A stretch of DNA of 59,040 nt from Nostoc sp. T09 (GCF_002154695.1 NZ_MTAV01000054.1:1-59040); one strand, 5' to 3'; positions 26,353 through 36,407 are shown, counted from the stretch's first letter. Numbers and translations are program-made. Notes: generated from the sequence alone by a model not told the origin.

Positions 26353-26733
26353 ATGAGACAACAGAAACGAAACTCAAGGGCACTAACCAAGGCTGAACGT
26401 CGTATTGAAGGATTGCAGACGATTAACCCTGACCTAGATTTTGGTAATGGGTTTTCTATCGCTAATTATGATACTAAGGTTAAAGAGTTACGAGAGAAGC
26501 TAGCGCTTTATAATCAAGCAAAAACAATGGTGGAAAAGGCACAGAATGCTTTAGTAGATGCAGAACGGGCGTTGAATAGTTATTCTGAGCATATGCTGCT
26601 GAATGTTGCGTCTCACTATGGCAAAGATAGTGATGAGTATGGGATGGCTGGTGGAACGCGCAAATCAGACCGACGCAAACCACGTCCGGCGGTAAAGCAA
26701 ACGGTGATGTCTGCGGAGTTGATGCCTAAATAA
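26353..26733 (+). CDS. Small basic hypothetical protein
   Basis: 126 residues, basic, largely helical in the first 80 (KVKELREKLALYNQAKTMVE, AQNALVDAERALNSYSEHML), with a polar Arg/Lys-rich tail (GGTRKSDRRKPRPAVK). No membrane segment. It resembles small cyanobacterial proteins of unknown role whose YGKDSDEYGMAGGTRKSDRR segment is conserved (recalled, not checked). It is stand-alone cargo of the nifD element between repeat-rich gaps. Confidence 0.7.
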   Translation: MRQQKRNSRALTKAERRIEGLQTINPDLDFGNGFSIANYDTKVKELREKLALYNQAKTMVEKAQNALVDAERALNSYSEHMLLNVASHYGKDSDEYGMAGGTRKSDRRKPRPAVKQTVMSAELMPK

Positions 26734-27202
26734 ATATTGATTTGCGTCAAAACAAGGATGGGTGCGATCGCTAATCTGTAAAAGTGCGTTCCCCGCAAAG
26801 GTTGCCGTAAGCATGGCATTCTTTGCATATATTATGGTGCGTTGCGCTACGCGGCAACACACCCTAACCTAAAATATGCTTTTAGAGAGTTGAGGCGATC
26901 GCCCATCTATGTGGAAAAACAGTCAGAATAGATACATTCTCTAACTGTTCTAAATATATGGTGCGTTGCGCTGCGTGACAACGCACCCTACAAAATCATC
27001 AACATGAAAGCGATCGCAGTTACGCTACGCAACTACTTTAAAATCTGCCTTTGAAGAGTTTATGCCTGTTCATGAGATTTGGATTTCATAAATAATAAAT
27101 ACACTAATTAAGTAATATTGCGTAGCCGCCATTCTTCATTTTGCTGGTTAAAATTGTGAGATCATTTGTAGTTTGAGATTAAACGGGAGAGATAATTGTT
27201 AC
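26734..27202. repeat. Repeat-bearing gap with two hairpin repeats
   Basis: No gene is seen. Two copies of one dispersed hairpin lie here: GGTGCGTTGCGCTACGCGGC continuing to ACACACCC (26836-26864) and GGTGCGTTGCGCTGCGTGAC continuing to AACGCACC (26960-26987). Arms GGTGCGTT/AACGCACC pair perfectly in the second copy. A third copy is at 30424-30452. HIP1-like GCGATCGC also occurs. Confidence 0.7.
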
Positions 27203-27868
27203 ATGGCTCTTTCTGAAAAGATTATTGAATTAGTTATTGATAAAATCTTGGTTGGTGGCATTGTTTTGGTAGCAGGCTACTGGCTTAACAAGAGATTTGA
27301 GATATTTAAGAATGAAACTAATGAAAAATATCACCAAAGGCAACTAATTGCTGAGCTAGAGCATCAACAGCAGCAACAAATCTCTGAATTAGAGAATCAG
27401 ATTGCTATAGCTCGGTATAATGCAGAGCTTGAGTTTATAGAAAGACAAATCTCTGAGTTCTACTGGCCTATATACTTGAGGCTGGAAAAAGATAATGTAA
27501 TGTGGAAGCGAATAAAATCTTTAAGTTCTGAACAAAATGTTTTACCTGAAGCAGTAAGTGTTGCTATAGAAAAAGAATTTATTCTTAAAAACCATCAAGA
27601 AATAGTTGAGATTGTAGAGTCTAAAATTCATCTAGCAGAAAATGCAGCTAACAGCAAAGATTTGATACATGAGTTATTAAGATATATCAAGCATGTTGCA
27701 GTATACAAAACAATCCGTTCTGTAAAAGAACTCCAAAGATTTAATCCTGTTGATATGAATGAACCATTTCCTGAAAAGCTTTTTCCATTGATTGAAAATA
27801 ACTTTCGGGGGTTACAAAACAGGTATGAGTCTCTTAAGAATATTAAATTTGGCGAACTCAATAAATAA
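27203..27868 (+). CDS. Hypothetical membrane-anchored coiled-coil protein
   Basis: 221 residues from ATG 27203. One N-terminal membrane segment (ILVGGIVLVAGYWLNKRFEI) is followed by a charged coiled coil (QLIAELEHQQQQQISELENQ) and a helical cytoplasmic domain with WPIYLRLEKDNVMWKRIKSL. I do not recognise a named family. Membrane-tethered helical proteins like this occur near defence and stress loci, but no function can be assigned. It is stand-alone on the nifD element. Confidence 0.7.
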   Translation: MALSEKIIELVIDKILVGGIVLVAGYWLNKRFEIFKNETNEKYHQRQLIAELEHQQQQQISELENQIAIARYNAELEFIERQISEFYWPIYLRLEKDNVMWKRIKSLSSEQNVLPEAVSVAIEKEFILKNHQEIVEIVESKIHLAENAANSKDLIHELLRYIKHVAVYKTIRSVKELQRFNPVDMNEPFPEKLFPLIENNFRGLQNRYESLKNIKFGELNK

Positions 27869-28063
27869 AAATATACCAATTTAAAAAATGAATGCAACAC
27901 ATCGATTAAACTCCTCCCCAACCTTCCCCGTAGGCGAGGAAGGAGTCCGATAGGGCGGGTGGGGTATCTGCCGCAAACATTTTTTGAATCGGTAAACTTA
28001 TTAGATAAAAAGCCTGTTTGTGATGATTATCCGCAAACAGACTTAACTTTGTCAGAGTTCTAA

Positions 28064-28603
28064 TTAAGCTTGTTCCCAAAGCTCACGAATATGATCGGGG
28101 AGCCAGCCAGCAATTTCCTGAATCCGCTCTTCGGAAAGTTCTTCTTTGGTGGCAGAGAACACTGCTTTAATTGCCTGATCTCGGTCGACTGTTCCTGGAA
28201 GTCCACCTTCATTGGCAACACGGGTGAGAAATAGATTGGAATCAATTCCAACGGGAGCCGGGCCTCTTAAAGGTTTACGTACTCGGCTTAAAAATCTCAC
28301 AAGTGGATTGGTGTCTTTCCAGAGTTCAGCTACTTCCATCTGGAGGGCTTTCTCGTCTGTAGGCAAAGCCTCATGATGCAGTTCTGACTCAACGCGATCG
28401 ATGGCATCTGTTGTCATTAAGTCGCGCATAACGCGAAATACAACTTCGCTAAAGTCTCTTGCGTCATACAGATCCGCAAATCCGCTTCTGACCATGACCT
28501 TTTCTAGGAACGAGTGATGTTCATCTGCGATCGCAGTTCGAGAATCTTCAATCTCAGTTGGGTCAACTTCTGGAATGTTTTTTCTAAAGGTTTGATCTGG
28601 CAT
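28064..28603 (-). CDS. DUF2267-family protein
   Basis: 179-residue soluble protein matching DUF2267: DARDFSEVVFRVMRDLMTTD near residue 48 and a second helical unit, QAIKAVFSATKEELSEERIQ ... AGWLPDHIRELW. The central stretch (PLVRFLSRVRKPLRGPAPVG) is proline-rich. Family function is unknown; members often accompany stress genes. The start is at ATG 28603. Cargo of the nifD element without evident operon partners. Confidence 0.8.
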   Translation of the reverse strand: MPDQTFRKNIPEVDPTEIEDSRTAIADEHHSFLEKVMVRSGFADLYDARDFSEVVFRVMRDLMTTDAIDRVESELHHEALPTDEKALQMEVAELWKDTNPLVRFLSRVRKPLRGPAPVGIDSNLFLTRVANEGGLPGTVDRDQAIKAVFSATKEELSEERIQEIAGWLPDHIRELWEQA

Positions 28604-29107
28604 TGTTCTTTTTTGTGTTTGTTATGTTGAGTCTTTATGCTTACTTATGTAAGGTCGCACAAATCAAAAACCTTTAGTGTCATCCACAAGTTCGAGATGT
28701 CATCTATCCAAAAGTTAGAAATTTAGCGGATAATCTGAGATAGCTGGCATCAATGCCTGTAAGTGTATGGGTTCACCTCCTCACTCATCAACAAGTTGTT
28801 GCATCTGATTCAAAGAGAAATCGAGTATTTTTTGCTAATTAATGAGTACAGCCGTTCTACTATCTGAGCGCTAAATTTTTTATATCATCTTGTTTGCGCT
28901 TGGCGATCGCTAGAAGAAATCAGCCCAAATAGCAAAATTATTAGCTAGCAGCAATAATGAGGAGGTGGTATCTAAACCTGAAGTTATCACAAACAAAATC
29001 TCTAAAGCACTCAAATCAAAGAAACTAAAAACATGGTATTCAGCAGGAAATTGGGCAAAATTTTGCAAGTGATGCGTTAATGAATTACTTTATGCAATTT
29101 ATGATTA
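28604..29107. other. Intergenic region, no gene seen
   Basis: AT-rich. Short broken frames between about 28900 and 29070 look like remnants of a helical protein (Lys/Ser-rich) but cannot be assigned. No RNA gene recognised. Confidence 0.4.
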
Positions 29108-29259
29108 GAGGATGTCTGAGAAGTATTCAATCTTGCGTTCGATCCCCCCTAGCCCCCCTTAAAAAGGGGGGAAACTTACTTAAAGTCCCCCTTTTCAAGG
29201 GGGATTTAGGGGGATCTACAAGTCTTAAAAACAACACTAAAATGTTTTCAGACATCCTC
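29108..29259. mobile_element. MITE-like element (152 bp)
   Basis: Terminal inverted repeats GAGGATGTCTGAGAA (left) and TTTTCAGACATCCTC (right) are flanked by a TTA direct duplication (29105-29107 and 29260-29262). The interior is a second nested hairpin of the common type CCCCCTAGCCCCCCTTAAAA with AAGGGGGG, mirrored by CCCCCTTTTCAAGGGGGATT. No coding capacity. A TA-containing target duplication suggests mobilisation by a Tc1/IS630-like transposase. A related terminus occurs at 58986. Confidence 0.8.
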
Positions 29260-29397
29260 TTAGGCAAGTTGCGTCACGATAGTAGCAGCATAATAAATAC
29301 TTAGATACCTCTTAGCTTGAAAAACTCCCCAAGCCATTGCCAATTACTGTCTTCAAACTTTAATTTGGTCATTGTTTTCTCAATAATATTCATCTAT

Positions 29398-30216
29398 TCA
29401 TATTATGAATTGAGTTAGTACCTGTGCCAATTCATCCGGTTTAAAACTTCCCTCAGCAGGTTGCCGATTTTGCTGCGCTGGTTCCAGATAAAGGTATTTA
29501 CAATAAACAGTTGTAAATTGGCTATGGGGTTTAATCACCCACTTAAAGACACAGGCTCCCGTCAATACAGCAAGAGAAAAATCTGTATTTTCTACTTTAG
29601 AATAACTAAAGTCAGCATCAGTTAAGTTCGCTTTCCTAAAAGATGTCCCTGCATAGGTGTGGATAGATTGAATCAGCCATTTAAAAATTCGGTAGGTCAC
29701 GATCGCAGAAACGATCGTCATTAGTAAGAAGAAAAATCCTTGAGCACCAGATCCATCACCAAAGCCAGAGAAACCAACAAAAGCCAGCCCGACTGTGAGC
29801 ATTAGCATTACTGCAAATAGTTTAGCGATCGCTCCAATACCAAAGAAATTCGTGACTTGGGTAAAGTGGAAGGTAATACTATCTCTGAGGAAAATCTCAG
29901 CCAAGAAAGCTAATACAGGGAGCGCACCGATAAAAAAGTTCATGGCGCGATCGCTCAACAATACACTTAATAGATGTACGAAGATTATACTGGAGCCGAA
30001 TAAAACAACTGGACTGGCTATAGTGCTAGCAATTAGCATATTTACTTGGCGCTGGCTCTGTCCGGTTTTAACTTGCTGAAACTTTGCCCCAATTAAGGTT
30101 GCTCCTGTAAAGTTGCACCCCCGCAAGTCTGAACCACTAAAATCTGCCCCAGACAAGTCCTGCCCTTTGAAAGAGCAATTGTGCAATATCTGGTTGTTAT
30201 AGTTCAGGTTGGTCAT
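29398..30216 (-). CDS. Pentapeptide-repeat membrane protein
   Basis: 272 residues. Pentapeptide repeats at the N terminus (CSFKGQDLSGADFSGSDLRG, CNFTGATLIGAKF) are followed by about five hydrophobic segments (residues ~60-175, for example IASTIASPVVLFGSSIIFVH) and a second short pentapeptide block (SFRKANLTDADFSYSKVENT DFS) before the C terminus. This repeat-TM-repeat layout is common in cyanobacteria; function unknown. The start is at ATG 30216. Cargo of the nifD element. Confidence 0.85.
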   Translation of the reverse strand: MTNLNYNNQILHNCSFKGQDLSGADFSGSDLRGCNFTGATLIGAKFQQVKTGQSQRQVNMLIASTIASPVVLFGSSIIFVHLLSVLLSDRAMNFFIGALPVLAFLAEIFLRDSITFHFTQVTNFFGIGAIAKLFAVMLMLTVGLAFVGFSGFGDGSGAQGFFFLLMTIVSAIVTYRIFKWLIQSIHTYAGTSFRKANLTDADFSYSKVENTDFSLAVLTGACVFKWVIKPHSQFTTVYCKYLYLEPAQQNRQPAEGSFKPDELAQVLTQFII

Positions 30217-30547
30217 TGTTTGCTGGCTTTGTAAGAATAAACGGCTACAGTGCGATCGCTAATCTTGCGGGTGAGATTGATGTTACGAAACCCAAGATTT
30301 TTTTACCCACAATGTTAACCACTTCTACCTGCCAGTGACTACGGTCACCTATCAAGTTATTTTGATTACTTAATCGCATCAATGCAAAGCGATCGCCATA
30401 TAACACTGTTGTTGAGAACCAGAGGTGCGTTGCGCTACGGGACAATACACCCTATCAATACTAGGAATTTGATAGGATTAACGAAGTGAGGATCGCTTAT
30501 GACCCAATATAGGCGATCGCTGTCTTCAGCAGATTTGCAAAAACATT
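30217..30547. repeat. Gap with dispersed hairpin repeat (third copy)
   Basis: No gene is seen. GGTGCGTTGCGCTACGGGAC continuing to ATACACCC at 30424-30452 is the third copy of the hairpin found at 26836 and 26960. HIP1-type octamers are nearby. Confidence 0.6.
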
Positions 30548-31126
30548 ATGGCAAAGCGTAAGAAAAGCAATCTCCAGTGGATTAAAGAAACGCTTGAACT
30601 AAAACCCGATCATCGCTGGGAATCGCCATCAGGCTACAAAATTTTTGTAGCAGATCGGGGAGCTGTTCGCTTCAATGTTCCCCAGGATTGGGTTTTTGAG
30701 CCACAAGAAAAATCGTTCAAGTTCCTTGATAAAAAACCTCCCAACGATGATTGCTGCTTGGAAGTATCTTTCAATCGGCTACCACCCAATGACTGGAGCC
30801 AGTTTCCCCTAAAACCCACTTTGAAGAAAGTCATAGAAGAAGACGATCGCAACATCATTGAGAAGGGAGAAATATTTATCGTCAAGCGTCAAACCGCCAG
30901 AATAGTGTGGACAGAGATTAAGTTTATCGACACCCAAGCAGAGCCACGGGAAGCTTATTCGCGGACTTGCATTGGTTTGGGGTCGAATGTTCAATGCTTG
31001 ATTACATTCGATTATTGGGCAGATCAAGCAGAGCCGCTACTACCGATTTGGGATGAAGTGATGCGTAGTCTTACACTAGGTCTGTATATCCGCGATCCGA
31101 TGACTGGTGTAGCTTTCCCAGACTAA
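30548..31126 (+). CDS. Conserved hypothetical protein, 192 residues
   Basis: Soluble alpha/beta protein with no signal or membrane segment. The middle (PQDWVFEPQEKSFKFLDKKP, CLEVSFNRLPPNDW) and C-terminal half (WTEIKFIDTQAEPREAYSRT, QCLITFDYWADQAEPLLPIW) recall the PsbP/LpqN-like fold often seen in proteins with an intact 'W-x-P' strand pattern, but I cannot assign it. The GCGTAAG-rich leader gives a weak ribosome-binding site before ATG 30548. Confidence 0.7.
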   Translation: MAKRKKSNLQWIKETLELKPDHRWESPSGYKIFVADRGAVRFNVPQDWVFEPQEKSFKFLDKKPPNDDCCLEVSFNRLPPNDWSQFPLKPTLKKVIEEDDRNIIEKGEIFIVKRQTARIVWTEIKFIDTQAEPREAYSRTCIGLGSNVQCLITFDYWADQAEPLLPIWDEVMRSLTLGLYIRDPMTGVAFPD

Positions 31127-31482
31127 ACCCCAAGAATTTGATATCGTAGGATGCCTTGTCGCCAAGTGCAACGCATGATCATTATCTCAAATCTCTAATA
31201 CCATTTTGAAAAAAGAACGCGACAGATGAGTGGAGAACATCCACAATCTTTTGGTATATCAAATTATTTTACTGGTACTGTGCCCCAACAAAGAATTTAT
31301 CTGTCGCAACCATGATTTGAATTGATATAACGCTGCGATCGCTGATTAAATTTGAAATCCTCAGTTAGGTAAACAACTCCGCAGTTCATAAAACTCCATG
31401 CGGAGCTAATTTTATGTAATTATTCTTGCTTGTAGAGTATTTTTGGATTAAAGTGAGTGCTCAAAAGAGCAGCAAATCTGGC

Positions 31483-32547
31483 ATGAAAAGCTATTTCTCA
31501 CCTTATCAACCACCATACACTTTTTTGGAGAAACTAGTTCGCTATGGCACTATTCTGCGTGCTATGGCTGGAGTTTTACGGATAACCATTGGCTCAAAGT
31601 ATTTTAACTTACCCGAAAAAGCATTTGGTGCTTCTGTTGAGGTGACCGATCGGTGTAATGCTGGATGTCACTATTGCTACGTTTACAAACCAGAGTGGAA
31701 TCAGAAAAAACGGATACAAGGTTATCTGGAACTATCTCCGCAAGAGCATCGGCTCAAAGAAGAGAAGATTTTTCAAACCTTAGAGAAATTACACAGCAGA
31801 GGAATCGTACAGGTTACGCTTGTTGGTGGAGAAACAGCCTTGGCTCCAAAAGCAGTACAAAGAGCATCTGAATTATTCCCTATTGTGTGGGTAGTTACGA
31901 ACGGAGCAGCAAAGCTTCCTACCCTCCCTCATTCTGCATCTATAGCTGTAAGTGTCGATGGCCCTGCTGAATACCATAATCGTTCTAGAGATCCTCTAGG
32001 TTTTTTCTCTGAGCATCGCTATGGTGAGTTAACAGGTATGAGTGCAGCAATTGTACGCAACATTAACCTCTCAGAAAGAAGTGCCTTTGTCCACATAACT
32101 TTAACAAAACCTGCCATTGCTCTATTTAAAGAAACAGTTGACTGGCTCGTTAGAGATGTCAAAAAATTACGTGGGATTGTTGTGTCTGGCGCAGCAACCA
32201 AAGATAAAGCAAATCCAGCCACACTCAGTATTGAAGATCGTAAGTTAATCAATCAAATGATTAATGATGCAGCAGATCAGTATGGTTGGGATTTATTTCC
32301 CTTTAACCAACCAAAAGTTAACCAATTTTTATTTGAAGAGAAAAACATTATTTATAATGCCTCAAACTGTACTGTATCCAGAAGAGTTGAAAGCTTAGAC
32401 TTCAATGGAGAAGTAGTTGGTAAGTGTGTCTTAAGAGATGAAACTTTATGTGAAACTTGTGTTTGCAACATCACAGGTTTAATGCGAGCAGCTTCCCAAT
32501 TTGATTTAGCTACTCTACAAGGATTGATTCGCACATCATTTGGTTAG
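31483..32547 (+). CDS. Radical SAM enzyme
   Basis: About 354 residues. The [4Fe-4S]/SAM motif CNAGCHYCY starts near residue 58 (Cys58, Cys62, Cys65), followed by LVGGETALAP (the GGE SAM-binding motif), AVSVDGPAEYHNRSRD and a C-terminal cysteine cluster CVLRDETLCETCVCNITG that could hold an auxiliary cluster. It resembles SPASM-like or HpnH-like radical SAM proteins. The substrate is unknown. I take ATG 31483; the frame is open to TTG 31426. It heads a stretch of metabolic cargo (TraX-like, P450, SDR) on the nifD element. Confidence 0.82.
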   Translation: MKSYFSPYQPPYTFLEKLVRYGTILRAMAGVLRITIGSKYFNLPEKAFGASVEVTDRCNAGCHYCYVYKPEWNQKKRIQGYLELSPQEHRLKEEKIFQTLEKLHSRGIVQVTLVGGETALAPKAVQRASELFPIVWVVTNGAAKLPTLPHSASIAVSVDGPAEYHNRSRDPLGFFSEHRYGELTGMSAAIVRNINLSERSAFVHITLTKPAIALFKETVDWLVRDVKKLRGIVVSGAATKDKANPATLSIEDRKLINQMINDAADQYGWDLFPFNQPKVNQFLFEEKNIIYNASNCTVSRRVESLDFNGEVVGKCVLRDETLCETCVCNITGLMRAASQFDLATLQGLIRTSFG

Positions 32548-32875
32548 CATATTACACCAATTTATAATTTTTAACTCTTACTTACGAAAGTTCGATCTAT
32601 TCTAGACTTCTAAGTTTGTAATTGTTACTGATTTTTAGAAAATTGGTATTATTAATCCGCATGATAATTAAGTTCTGACTATAGGACTCGTACTTGATTT
32701 TTGAACAAAACTCACTACAACTTTATTCCTTGTTTTCTGTTCCCCGTTCCCTGTTCCCTGTTCCCTCTCCTAAGAGTGATTCAGGAATCAAATCAGATTC
32801 CTATAGTACTTAAAAATAATAAATGAAAACACTATTGGGAGCATCCCACTTTCTACCTCTGAGGTTATTGCTGGC
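32548..32875. other. Intergenic region with short tandem repeats
   Basis: No gene is seen. TTCCCTG/TTCCCCG heptamers in series at about 32736-32767 are another STRR array. Flanks are AT-rich. Confidence 0.55.
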
Positions 32876-33532
32876 TCAGTCCCAATTGAAAGGTAAAGAG
32901 TAACGAATTATACCTATTATCAGCAAGTGAACTGGGTAGAACACATAGAACCATCTAGCCCGTGGACCTTGTTGACCATTAAACTGAAAGACAATCAAAC
33001 CAGCAAAAACTGCCAAACTTTGAACTATAGATCGCACAGATAGGGTTAGTAAAACAAGGTGAAAAATGCACCAGTAGAGTGACCATATTTTGGGCTTCAG
33101 TTTGTTGGTTAAGGACATCAAGAAAATCACTCCAATCCCATATGCTCCATAGTCGCAGCTTAAAACCTCAGCCACGGCTGCACAAACTCCAGCAATAATT
33201 AATTGCTGCCATAATTGCGGACAACGCTTTGCTAGGCGGAGCATCACAAGTCCAATCAAAAGCGTGAAGAGAATGTTGAGTGAGAGGTCAAGGAAAACAA
33301 TACTAAAGATTGGCTGGGATATGATGGCTGTAATCAACAGCCTGATTCCATAGCGGTAGGCATTGCGAGTGTGTTTTTCGCCTTCAGTTAGAAGCCATGC
33401 AAACAGGGGAAAACTCAATCGCCCAAAATAGTGCAAAATTAGTAAATCTGGCATTAGTACATAGCACACATGATCCATGAGCATGAACACTGCTGCCAAG
33501 ATTTTAATGTTGAAAGCTGAAAGTTTAATCAC
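32876..33532 (-). CDS. TraX-family membrane protein
   Basis: 218 residues with about seven or eight membrane segments. The N terminus LSAFNIKILAAVFMLMDHVC, then FGRLSFPLFAWLLTEGEKHT, is the TraX signature (F-pilin N-acetylation in conjugative plasmids; chromosomal members have unknown substrates), and the C terminus has RARWFYVFYPVHLLII. It starts at GTG 33532 and is transcribed divergently from the P450 gene. It may be a remnant of conjugative ancestry of the element or an acyltransferase for a cell-surface compound; the first idea is speculative. Confidence 0.85.
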   Translation of the reverse strand: MIKLSAFNIKILAAVFMLMDHVCYVLMPDLLILHYFGRLSFPLFAWLLTEGEKHTRNAYRYGIRLLITAIISQPIFSIVFLDLSLNILFTLLIGLVMLRLAKRCPQLWQQLIIAGVCAAVAEVLSCDYGAYGIGVIFLMSLTNKLKPKIWSLYWCIFHLVLLTLSVRSIVQSLAVFAGLIVFQFNGQQGPRARWFYVFYPVHLLIIGIIRYSLPFNWD

Positions 33533-33744
33533 GAAGTATCTTCAACAGCTCACTTACTTTGTTTTAATCTATCTACAATTAAGTTAGCAATTTACTTCTA
33601 TCTATTAACGTTTCGTCAATACCACAACATCATAATTAGCGATCGCTCTCAGTCGAGAGGTTATTTGCTACAACATTTAGCTATCATCAACCTATATCCC
33701 TCATCTAGAGTTGAATTATAGGCATAACGCAGAGGGGAAATGTT

Positions 33745-35091
33745 ATGTTGAGTCAATTACCGAATAGCATCACCAGCCCTTCTTGGTGGCAACTCATCAA
33801 TTGGATTGCCGATCCAATCGGATTTCAGCACAGATATAGCCAAAAGTATGGAGATATTTTTTCCATGCATCTTAGTGGAATCGGATCTTATGTAATCATT
33901 GGCAATCCCCAAGCCATTCAAGAAATTTTCAACCAAGATTCTAAATTTGATATCGGTCGTGGAAATGAACTTGCCAAGCCTCTTCTTGGGCAAAATTCTT
34001 TGATGTTAATGGATGGCGATCGCCATCGCAGAGAACGAAAATTGTTAATGCCTCCATTTCATGGAGAAAGATTACAAGATTACGCCAAACAAATCTGCTT
34101 AATTACCAAGCAAATCGCCAGCAAATGGCAAATCGGTCAACCATTTATCGTTCGGTCTGCTATGCAGAAAGTTAGCCTAGAGGTGATTTTACAAATTGTT
34201 TTTGGTTTAAGTGAAGGGGAACGTTATCAACAACTTAAACCCCTACTCACATCTTGGCTAGATATGACCGATTCTCCCCTACGTTCCAGTATGTTATTTT
34301 TGCGCTTCTTACAAAAAGATTGGGGAACGTTGACACCTTGGGGACGGATGAAACAAAGACAGCGGCAAGTTCATGATTTGCTACAAGCAGAAATTACTGA
34401 GAAAACAACAAAACAAGATGAGCAGCGTGGCAGTGATGTTTTAAGTTTGATGATGGCAGCGCGGGATGAAAATGGGCAAGCAATGAGCGATGAAGAATTA
34501 AGAGATGAACTGCTAACAATTTTATTTGCTGGACATGAAACCACTGCAACTACACTTGCTTGGGCTTTCTATCAAATTCATCAACATCCAGATGTCCTAG
34601 AAAAATTGCAGCATGAATTAGACAGCTTGGGCGAGAATCCCAACCCAATGGAAATTGCTCAACTTCCCTACTTAACAGCAGTCACCCAAGAAACACTGCG
34701 GATGTATCCAGTCATTCCAGGGCTGTTCCCACGCATCACCAAATCATCCATGAAGATTGCCGGATATCAGTTTGATGCAGAAACCACCTTCATGCCAAGT
34801 ATCTACCTCGTCCATTACCGAGAAGATTTGTATCCGAATGCTGAACAGTTTAAACCAGAACGTTTTCTGGGGCGGCACTATTCCGCTTCTGAATACCTAC
34901 CTTTTGGTGGCGGAAGTCGGCGGTGTTTGGGACATGCGTTAGCTCAATTAGAAATGAAATTAGTCCTGGCAACTGTTTTATCCAAGTATCAACTTTCCTT
35001 AGCGGAGAATAAACCTGTGAAAGTGCAACGTCGTGGGTTTACCCTTTCTCCAACGGGTGGTGTACGAATGGTGATGACTAGAAAACGTTGA
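33745..35091 (+). CDS. Cytochrome P450 (CYP110-like)
   Basis: 448-residue P450: I-helix oxygen motif [15 protein letters not shown]-helix [11 protein letters not shown], and the haem ligand in [17 protein letters not shown] (Cys near residue 394). No N-terminal anchor, as in soluble bacterial P450s. The CYP110 family is typical of heterocystous cyanobacteria and acts on fatty acids or terpenoids; a P450 is a known passenger of nifD elements. GAGGGGAAATG before ATG 33745 is a good ribosome-binding site. The substrate is not predictable here. Confidence 0.92.
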   Translation: MLSQLPNSITSPSWWQLINWIADPIGFQHRYSQKYGDIFSMHLSGIGSYVIIGNPQAIQEIFNQDSKFDIGRGNELAKPLLGQNSLMLMDGDRHRRERKLLMPPFHGERLQDYAKQICLITKQIASKWQIGQPFIVRSAMQKVSLEVILQIVFGLSEGERYQQLKPLLTSWLDMTDSPLRSSMLFLRFLQKDWGTLTPWGRMKQRQRQVHDLLQAEITEKTTKQDEQRGSDVLSLMMAARDENGQAMSDEELRDELLTILFAGHETTATTLAWAFYQIHQHPDVLEKLQHELDSLGENPNPMEIAQLPYLTAVTQETLRMYPVIPGLFPRITKSSMKIAGYQFDAETTFMPSIYLVHYREDLYPNAEQFKPERFLGRHYSASEYLPFGGGSRRCLGHALAQLEMKLVLATVLSKYQLSLAENKPVKVQRRGFTLSPTGGVRMVMTRKR

Positions 35092-35177
35092 AACTTTTTT
35101 AGTTCAGAGTTAAGTTAACTTAGGGTTATCGGTGAAGCGATGTCTTCGACGGTAAACTACGCAGTTTAATTAAGCAA

Positions 35178-35507
35178 GTGTCAATACCAAAACGAGGCAC
35201 AAGAAAAATTGTAGTTGATGGAGAGCCTTTTATTTGGCTGATCCGAAGACAAGCCACCAACTCTCAAGCAGATTATTGTTGTGGGTATATTCATGTTGCA
35301 GTAGAACATGCTCAAGAACCTGGTTCAGTGTTAACGATCCGCACCGATAAACCACACCCCCAAAATTGGATAACTGAAGTCAAACCTGTGAAACCAAAAG
35401 ATGTAGCTAGATGGATATTGCAAGCAATGGAATCTGGCTGGCAACCAAAAACTTTAGGCGCACCATTTATTGTTCAAGTAGTAGGAGACTGTATGGCAAA
35501 AGTGTGA
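35178..35507 (+). CDS. Small conserved hypothetical protein
   Basis: 109 residues, starting at GTG 35178 (MSIPKRGTRKIVVDGEPFIW). It shows beta strands FIWLIRRQATN, YIHVAVEHAQEPGSVLTIRT and a C-terminal PKDVARWILQAMESGWQPK helix. Similar small proteins occur widely in cyanobacteria and planctomycetes, without known function. It lies between the P450 and SDR genes on the same strand; a shared role is not shown. Confidence 0.72.
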   Translation: MSIPKRGTRKIVVDGEPFIWLIRRQATNSQADYCCGYIHVAVEHAQEPGSVLTIRTDKPHPQNWITEVKPVKPKDVARWILQAMESGWQPKTLGAPFIVQVVGDCMAKV

Positions 35508-35591
35508 AGCTATAAGTTTAAGGCAATTCTGCTTGACTGTGGAGTATAGTCGATTATTTACAGTAATTTCGTACTTAACCTCTTGGAAGCG

Positions 35592-36407
35592 ATGCCTAAA
35601 ACGGTCCTCATCACCGGAACATCTAGCGGTATTGGTAAACTGACTGCAATGTACTTTGCTCAGCAAGGGTGGAATGTTGCTGCAACTATGCGTAACCCCA
35701 GCAAAGACAAAGATTTGCGTAATATATCTAACATCAAGTTATATTCCTTAGACGTTACAGATAATAACAGTATTCAAAGTGCGATCGCATCTGCTATCCA
35801 AGACTTCGGTCAAATTGATGTCTTAGTTAACAATGCAGGTTTTGGTGTAGATGGCGTATTTGAGGCGATGATGGATGAAATCATTGAGCAGCAATTCAAT
35901 ACTAATGTGTTTGGATTAATGCGACTCACCCGCGCCATCATTCCCCATATGCGTGACCAAGGTGGTGGTAAAATTATTCAAATCGCCAGTATGGGAGGTC
36001 GAGTTACTTTCCCGTTATACAGCATTTATCACAGTTCTAAATGGGCGGTAGAAGGATTTAGTGAAGCCTTGCACTATGAATTAGAACCCTTCAATATCAA
36101 GATTAAAATCATCGAACCAGGCGCAATTAAAACCGAGTTTTACGGCAGCAGCCGCCAGTTTATCATGAGTGAGGATTTGCCCATGTATAAACCTTTGGTT
36201 GATAAAGTGGAAAAGGTTTCCCAGGAAGCTGGTAGAAATGGCGAACCACCGGAAGTAGTTGCTAAGGTGATTTTTCAAGCAGCGAGCGATCGCACTCGAA
36301 AGATACGTTATTCTGTAGGTCAACCTGCGCCACTATTGCTCATGCTGCGTAAACTGCTACCCGATAGTTGGTATTTTTCTATCATTAAACGTAGCTATAA
36401 AATATAA
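35592..36407 (+). CDS. Short-chain dehydrogenase/reductase
   Basis: Classical SDR of about 271 residues. Rossmann motif TGTSSGIG at residues 8-15, NNAG motif in VLVNNAGFGVDG, and catalytic Ser...Tyr146-x3-Lys150 (YHSSK). The Arg/Asn in TMRNPSK after strand 2 suggests NADP(H). The C-terminal extension ends RKLLPDSWYFSIIKRSYKI. ATG 35592 is preferred to the upstream TTG. It follows the P450 on the same strand and could act on the same oxidised substrate, which is inference. Confidence 0.9.
   Translation: MPKTVLITGTSSGIGKLTAMYFAQQGWNVAATMRNPSKDKDLRNISNIKLYSLDVTDNNSIQSAIASAIQDFGQIDVLVNNAGFGVDGVFEAMMDEIIEQQFNTNVFGLMRLTRAIIPHMRDQGGGKIIQIASMGGRVTFPLYSIYHSSKWAVEGFSEALHYELEPFNIKIKIIEPGAIKTEFYGSSRQFIMSEDLPMYKPLVDKVEKVSQEAGRNGEPPEVVAKVIFQAASDRTRKIRYSVGQPAPLLLMLRKLLPDSWYFSIIKRSYKI

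Noticed and set aside
28900-29070. Gene fragment before the MITE
   Set aside because: Short frames with stops in all phases; no recognisable motif.
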